8,419 nucleotides of DNA from assembly GCA_050735975.1 (NCBI GenBank), contig JBOHVS010000099.1, positions 1 to 8,419 on the forward strand. The letters run 5' to 3'. This document shows, piece by piece, positions 6,216-8,419 of this stretch (position 1 is its first letter; each line of letters begins with the position of its first letter). Position numbers and translations under genes: made by a program. This DNA comes from DATMBL01 sp050735975. GTDB lineage: Bacteria; Desulfobacterota; Binatia; UBA9968. The notes beneath the pieces are model-generated. The model had not been told where the DNA came from and made no database searches. It saw only the letters and a program-made list of their open reading frames with translations.

Positions 6216-6356
6216 CTAGCCATTCCTCGACCGCTCGTTGGGATCGCTGTGCCGGTCCCCGCCGCTCTCTTTTGGAGAATGCCCATAAGAGATGACGGAA
6301 TAGATGAGCACGAGCGCAAGCAGTAAAAACCCTTCCGCAACCATCTCTGGACTCAT
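6216..6356 (-). CDS. Small single-pass membrane protein, 46 residues
   Basis: ATG 6356-6354 overlaps the TGA of the upstream acetyltransferase as ATGA (6353-6356), and the frame ends at TAG 6216-6218. The product begins M-S-P-E-M-V-A-E-G and then has a hydrophobic segment at residues about 10-25 (F-L-L-L-A-L-V-L-I-Y-S-V-I-S-Y-G). A charged, polar tail of about 20 residues follows (P-K-E-S-G-G-D-R-H-S-D-P-N-E-R). This suits a small inner-membrane protein with one transmembrane helix. I recognise no family. Stop-start overlap in a tight cluster supports translation by coupling, although no clear Shine-Dalgarno is present. It lies 68 bp before the ArsM-like start. Chance occurrence of such a short frame cannot be excluded. 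Confidence 0.5.
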   Translation of the reverse strand: MSPEMVAEGFLLLALVLIYSVISYGHSPKESGGDRHSDPNERSRNG

Positions 6357-7015
6357 TTTGTCATCAGGCCGATGCCTGCCTGGTCGCTAATCGTCCGCAA
6401 AGGAAACGAATCTCTTTTCTCGCCGAGCAAACGCCGCGGCCGTCTTCGCATAGGAAACAGGGGCGGTGACGAGCCGACCTGAATCGTGCCGAGCACTTCA
6501 AACCCGTGCCGCTCATAGAGCGGGATATTTTTCGGGCTCGAAGATTCGAGGTAGGTGAGTTTGTCGTCACTATCGCAGCGCGCAAGCGCATGTCTCAGCA
6601 GCGCCGAGCCGTAGCCGTTGCCTTGTTTATCAGGAACGACACCGATCATGGGCAAATACCAGTGAGGCTCGGCGGGGTGGTAAGTGTCCATCTGTTCGAG
6701 CAGCGCAAACACGTCTGCCTGATCCCGCTCTCGAACCGTACGCTGGAGCAGCGCGACAAGCGTTTTTTCATCGGGATGAATACCCGGTGGCAGCCACAGC
6801 GCCGCGCCTGAGTAACCCTCGACGCAATCAGCGCTACCGTGCTCGAAGGCCGCGCCCGCAAACGCTTTGACGAAACTTGGAAAGTATTCCAGGTACCGCT
6901 GCGAATCAGGATACAACCATCGTGCAGCAGGGTCGGTGCTAAATGCCGCCACTACTGCGCTGATGGCTAAATCTTCATCCGATGCCCTTGCCGGCATAAT
7001 CGTTGGCTTCTTCAT
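6353..7015 (-). CDS. GNAT-family N-acetyltransferase
   Basis: A 220-residue acetyl-CoA-dependent acyltransferase. ATG 7015 is chosen for the purine-rich GGGAAG upstream; the in-frame GTG at 7045 would add ten basic residues and is less likely. The core acetyl-CoA motif A is L-P-M-I-G-V-V-P-D-K-Q-G-N-G-Y-G-S-A-L-L (121-140) with the Q-x-x-G-x-G loop at 131-136. Motif B follows as Y-L-E-S-S-S-P-K-N-I-P-L-Y-E-R-H-G-F (155-172). G-A-A-L-W-L-P-P-G (70-78) is typical of the sub-group with a long N-terminal substrate region. Related proteins usually end near P-P-L-F-P-M-R-R-R-P-R (184-194); here about 26 extra residues follow, without recognisable motifs. The substrate is unknown. It lies 81 bp after the OsmC-family gene and overlaps the small membrane protein start. 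Confidence 0.85.
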   Translation of the reverse strand: MKKPTIMPARASDEDLAISAVVAAFSTDPAARWLYPDSQRYLEYFPSFVKAFAGAAFEHGSADCVEGYSGAALWLPPGIHPDEKTLVALLQRTVRERDQADVFALLEQMDTYHPAEPHWYLPMIGVVPDKQGNGYGSALLRHALARCDSDDKLTYLESSSPKNIPLYERHGFEVLGTIQVGSSPPLFPMRRRPRRLLGEKRDSFPLRTISDQAGIGLMTK

Positions 7016-7096
7016 AGTTTTCTTCCCGTTCCTTAAAAAAATCACCGCTGCTTTCTCGTTCGTCGTTCCGTCTTCAGGCGACTGACGCGAGCCTAA

Positions 7097-7669
7097 TCAA
7101 CTTTCGACCTGAAGCTTGGCGTCGAGCCGCACGGGCCGAGAGACGTTGAAGTAGTTCGGCGAGGTCTTGATCACGTTCTCATGGATCTGTTGGAACTGCT
7201 CCGGTGTTCCGTTGCCCGCGATGCGAACCACGTATTGAATCGATTCATAGCCAGGCTTCACATTGGGGTCGATGCCAAGAAAGCCGCGTAAATCCAACTG
7301 ACCCGTCGTTTCGATTTCGAGCTTGCTCAAAGTGATTCCATTGACCGCCGCGCCCGCTACGTAGCCCACCGTGATGCAGGCGTTGAGCGCTGCCATGAGC
7401 AGCTCCTGCGGGTTAGGCGCAGTGTTCTCGCCCAGCAGCTCAATCGGTTCGTCGGCCTTGACGGTAAAATGACGCTTGATCTCGCTGCCGCCGAGCTTGT
7501 ACGACTCGACCGAAGTTTCGGAGCGGGTTTGTCCCTTCCAGCCGGTTTTAACTTTGAATTCGACGATGCCTTTTGCCGGGTCTTTTTTGACCTCTTCAAT
7601 GACTTCGTGCAGAGCATCGATATCGAGCCCGTTCACAGTACCGGTTTTTTTTGCTTCAAGTGCAGACAT
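7097..7669 (-). CDS. OsmC-family protein
   Basis: A 190-residue member of the OsmC/Ohr superfamily, whose typical members are thiol-dependent peroxidases of organic hydroperoxides. ATG 7669 follows AAGGAG with good spacing. The signature T-A-P-N-P-Q-E-L-L-M-A-A-L-N-A-C-I-T-V-G-Y (83-103) contains Cys98, the conserved thiol on the central helix. The second catalytic cysteine of classical OsmC, expected near the C-terminal C-P-V/Y-type motif, appears as Ser170 in T-S-P-N-Y (169-173), so this is a one-cysteine variant. An N-terminal extension of about 35 residues precedes the first strand (I-V-E-F-K-V). The missing second Cys suggests a partner thiol or a non-peroxidase role. It sits between the ferritin-like protein and the GNAT gene in the minus-strand cluster, which fits a redox or detoxification theme. 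Confidence 0.85.
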   Translation of the reverse strand: MSALEAKKTGTVNGLDIDALHEVIEEVKKDPAKGIVEFKVKTGWKGQTRSETSVESYKLGGSEIKRHFTVKADEPIELLGENTAPNPQELLMAALNACITVGYVAGAAVNGITLSKLEIETTGQLDLRGFLGIDPNVKPGYESIQYVVRIAGNGTPEQFQQIHENVIKTSPNYFNVSRPVRLDAKLQVES

Positions 7670-7741
7670 GGCAAACTCCTTTTGGGTTATCAATTTTCAC
7701 TGGGTTCGCGATAACTTTCGATTGTTGTGCCGGGCAAGGGC

Positions 7742-7783
7742 CTCGACTCCACTCAAGGATAGGTCCGGTGGCCCGGAATCGAG
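7742..7783 (-). other. Potential stem-loop between the ferritin-like and OsmC genes
   Basis: On the minus-strand RNA, CUCGAUUCC (7783-7775) can pair with GGAGUCGAG (7750-7742) over 9 bp, with one U-G wobble, around a 24-nt loop. A small overlapping alternative, GAGTC-CCCC-GACTC (7781-7794), could compete. No U-run follows, so a simple terminator is unlikely. It may be an attenuating or processing structure in the 135-bp spacer. GC-rich chance pairing is possible. Confidence 0.3.
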
Positions 7784-7804
7784 TCCCCCGACTCAGCCGC
7801 CCTC

Positions 7805-8419
7805 TTAACAGAACGTTGGCGCCATCTGCTCGATCTGTTTGCGCGCCTCAGGCTTGATCGCCTCCACGGAGGCCAGAAAATTCGGATGCGTCATGCCCGT
7901 GCCTAGATAAGTCCAGCGCATCCCCTTGAGCAGTGCTTCGCTCATCTGCTCCCGCTCCACCTTGGAAAGCGTTCTCCCTGTGGCCGTCACGAAGCTTTCC
8001 ACTTCGAACTCCGCTTGCTGCTTTAGGCCGTCGTCGATAAAGCCGCCGATCTCGCCGTATTCCTCAAAGGCCTGATCGATCTCTTTCGGCGTCGCTCCTT
8101 GCGCCACCGACTCCACCATCAGAGTGTCGAGTTTGGTGTGCTGCGACTCTTCGAGCCAGTGGTGCTTGAGCAAGCTCTTGAACTGCGGATCGAGATTGTG
8201 GTTATCGCGCACGCCCTCAATGTAGTGCCTGAGCGTGATCCACTCGATATGGAGGATTGCAATGCCGACTCCCAGGGGACTGTGCGACAGCACGAACCGC
8301 TTCACGTCTTCGGCGGGACCGATAAAGTCGCACTTGCTGCCGAACCCGTCCTCGAATTCCTGCCGGAAGCGCTTAAAAAGGTGGGTGTGCTTTGCCTCCT
8401 CGCCGGCGAACTGTAGCAG
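7805..8419 (-). CDS. Ferritin-like di-iron protein, N-terminus beyond the window
   Basis: The frame is open from the window edge to TAA 7807-7805 and gives 204 residues; the start lies outside. It has the ferritin-like four-helix carboxylate pattern: G-E-E-A-K-H (E8 and H11, counted from the edge), a bridging E59 in L-H-I-E-W, and L-E-E-S-Q-H (E91 and H94). These are the paired E-x-x-H ligands of a di-iron centre with an intervening Glu; the first-helix Glu would be upstream. The internal GTG at 8305 cannot be the start because the first E-x-x-H motif lies before it. Such proteins bind and oxidise iron or act as oxygenases; which applies is open. It ends with Cys as the last residue. It is the first visible gene of the minus-strand cluster, 135 bp before the OsmC-family gene. 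Confidence 0.75.
   Translation of the reverse strand: MLQFAGEEAKHTHLFKRFRQEFEDGFGSKCDFIGPAEDVKRFVLSHSPLGVGIAILHIEWITLRHYIEGVRDNHNLDPQFKSLLKHHWLEESQHTKLDTLMVESVAQGATPKEIDQAFEEYGEIGGFIDDGLKQQAEFEVESFVTATGRTLSKVEREQMSEALLKGMRWTYLGTGMTHPNFLASVEAIKPEARKQIEQMAPTFC

Noticed and set aside
7013..7099. The OsmC-family TGA (7097-7099) is followed in frame by open sequence into the acetyltransferase, so a second recoded UGA giving a fusion was considered.
   Set aside because: The OsmC domain is complete at its C-terminus, TGA is not at a conserved Cys position, only a weak 4-bp hairpin follows, and the acetyltransferase has its own start with a ribosome site.
7775..7800. A T-loop-like GACTCGATTCC on the minus strand suggested a tRNA or tmRNA fragment.
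   Set aside because: The flanking bases do not form the 5-bp T stem and no acceptor or anticodon arm is found.
1..8419. CRISPR arrays, rRNA and tRNA genes.
   Set aside because: No regularly spaced repeats and no RNA-gene signatures seen on either strand.

Overview
This window looks like a contig from an uncultured, moderately GC-rich Gram-negative bacterium. The clues are a periplasmic Bug/TctC-type binding protein, an HdrD/GlcF-like iron-sulfur protein, VapBC toxin-antitoxin genes and methyltransferases of kinds common in soil and sediment Deltaproteobacteria-like or Rokubacteria/Tectomicrobia-like genomes. I cannot place it more exactly from sequence alone.

Layout, plus strand: the C-terminal end of a VOC (glyoxalase-fold) protein (1-180), a secreted tripartite-tricarboxylate-type solute-binding protein (263-1342), a decayed VapC remnant on the minus strand (1515-1806), a cytosolic iron-sulfur/CCG-domain protein (1936-3294), a cluster of AT-rich palindromes, a 132-bp MITE-like element with target-site duplication (3360-3491), and an intact vapBC pair (3547-4202).

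Layout, minus strand: from 8419 down to 4257 there is one co-directional cluster, read as a di-iron ferritin-like protein (cut by the window end), an OsmC-family protein, a GNAT acetyltransferase, a 46-residue single-pass membrane protein, an ArsM-like methyltransferase and a second SAM methyltransferase. Gaps are short, and three junctions overlap or are close enough for translational coupling. It converges on vapBC.

The highlight is the ArsM-like gene. It has an in-frame TGA at 5532-5530 exactly where the family has its conserved catalytic cysteine (W-T-[A/G]-C-I-[A/G]-G-A-L). The frame stays open for 72 more family-like residues and ends by overlapping the start of the next gene. Nine bases after the TGA the mRNA can fold an 8-bp hairpin with loop GGA, 17 nt from UGA to loop, which matches the bacterial SECIS pattern. 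I therefore read it as a selenocysteine-containing ArsM-like methyltransferase of 278 residues rather than a truncated protein. The other two ArsM metal-binding cysteines are absent, so the Sec would be the only residue left of that site. The selenocysteine machinery itself (selABCD) is not in this window.
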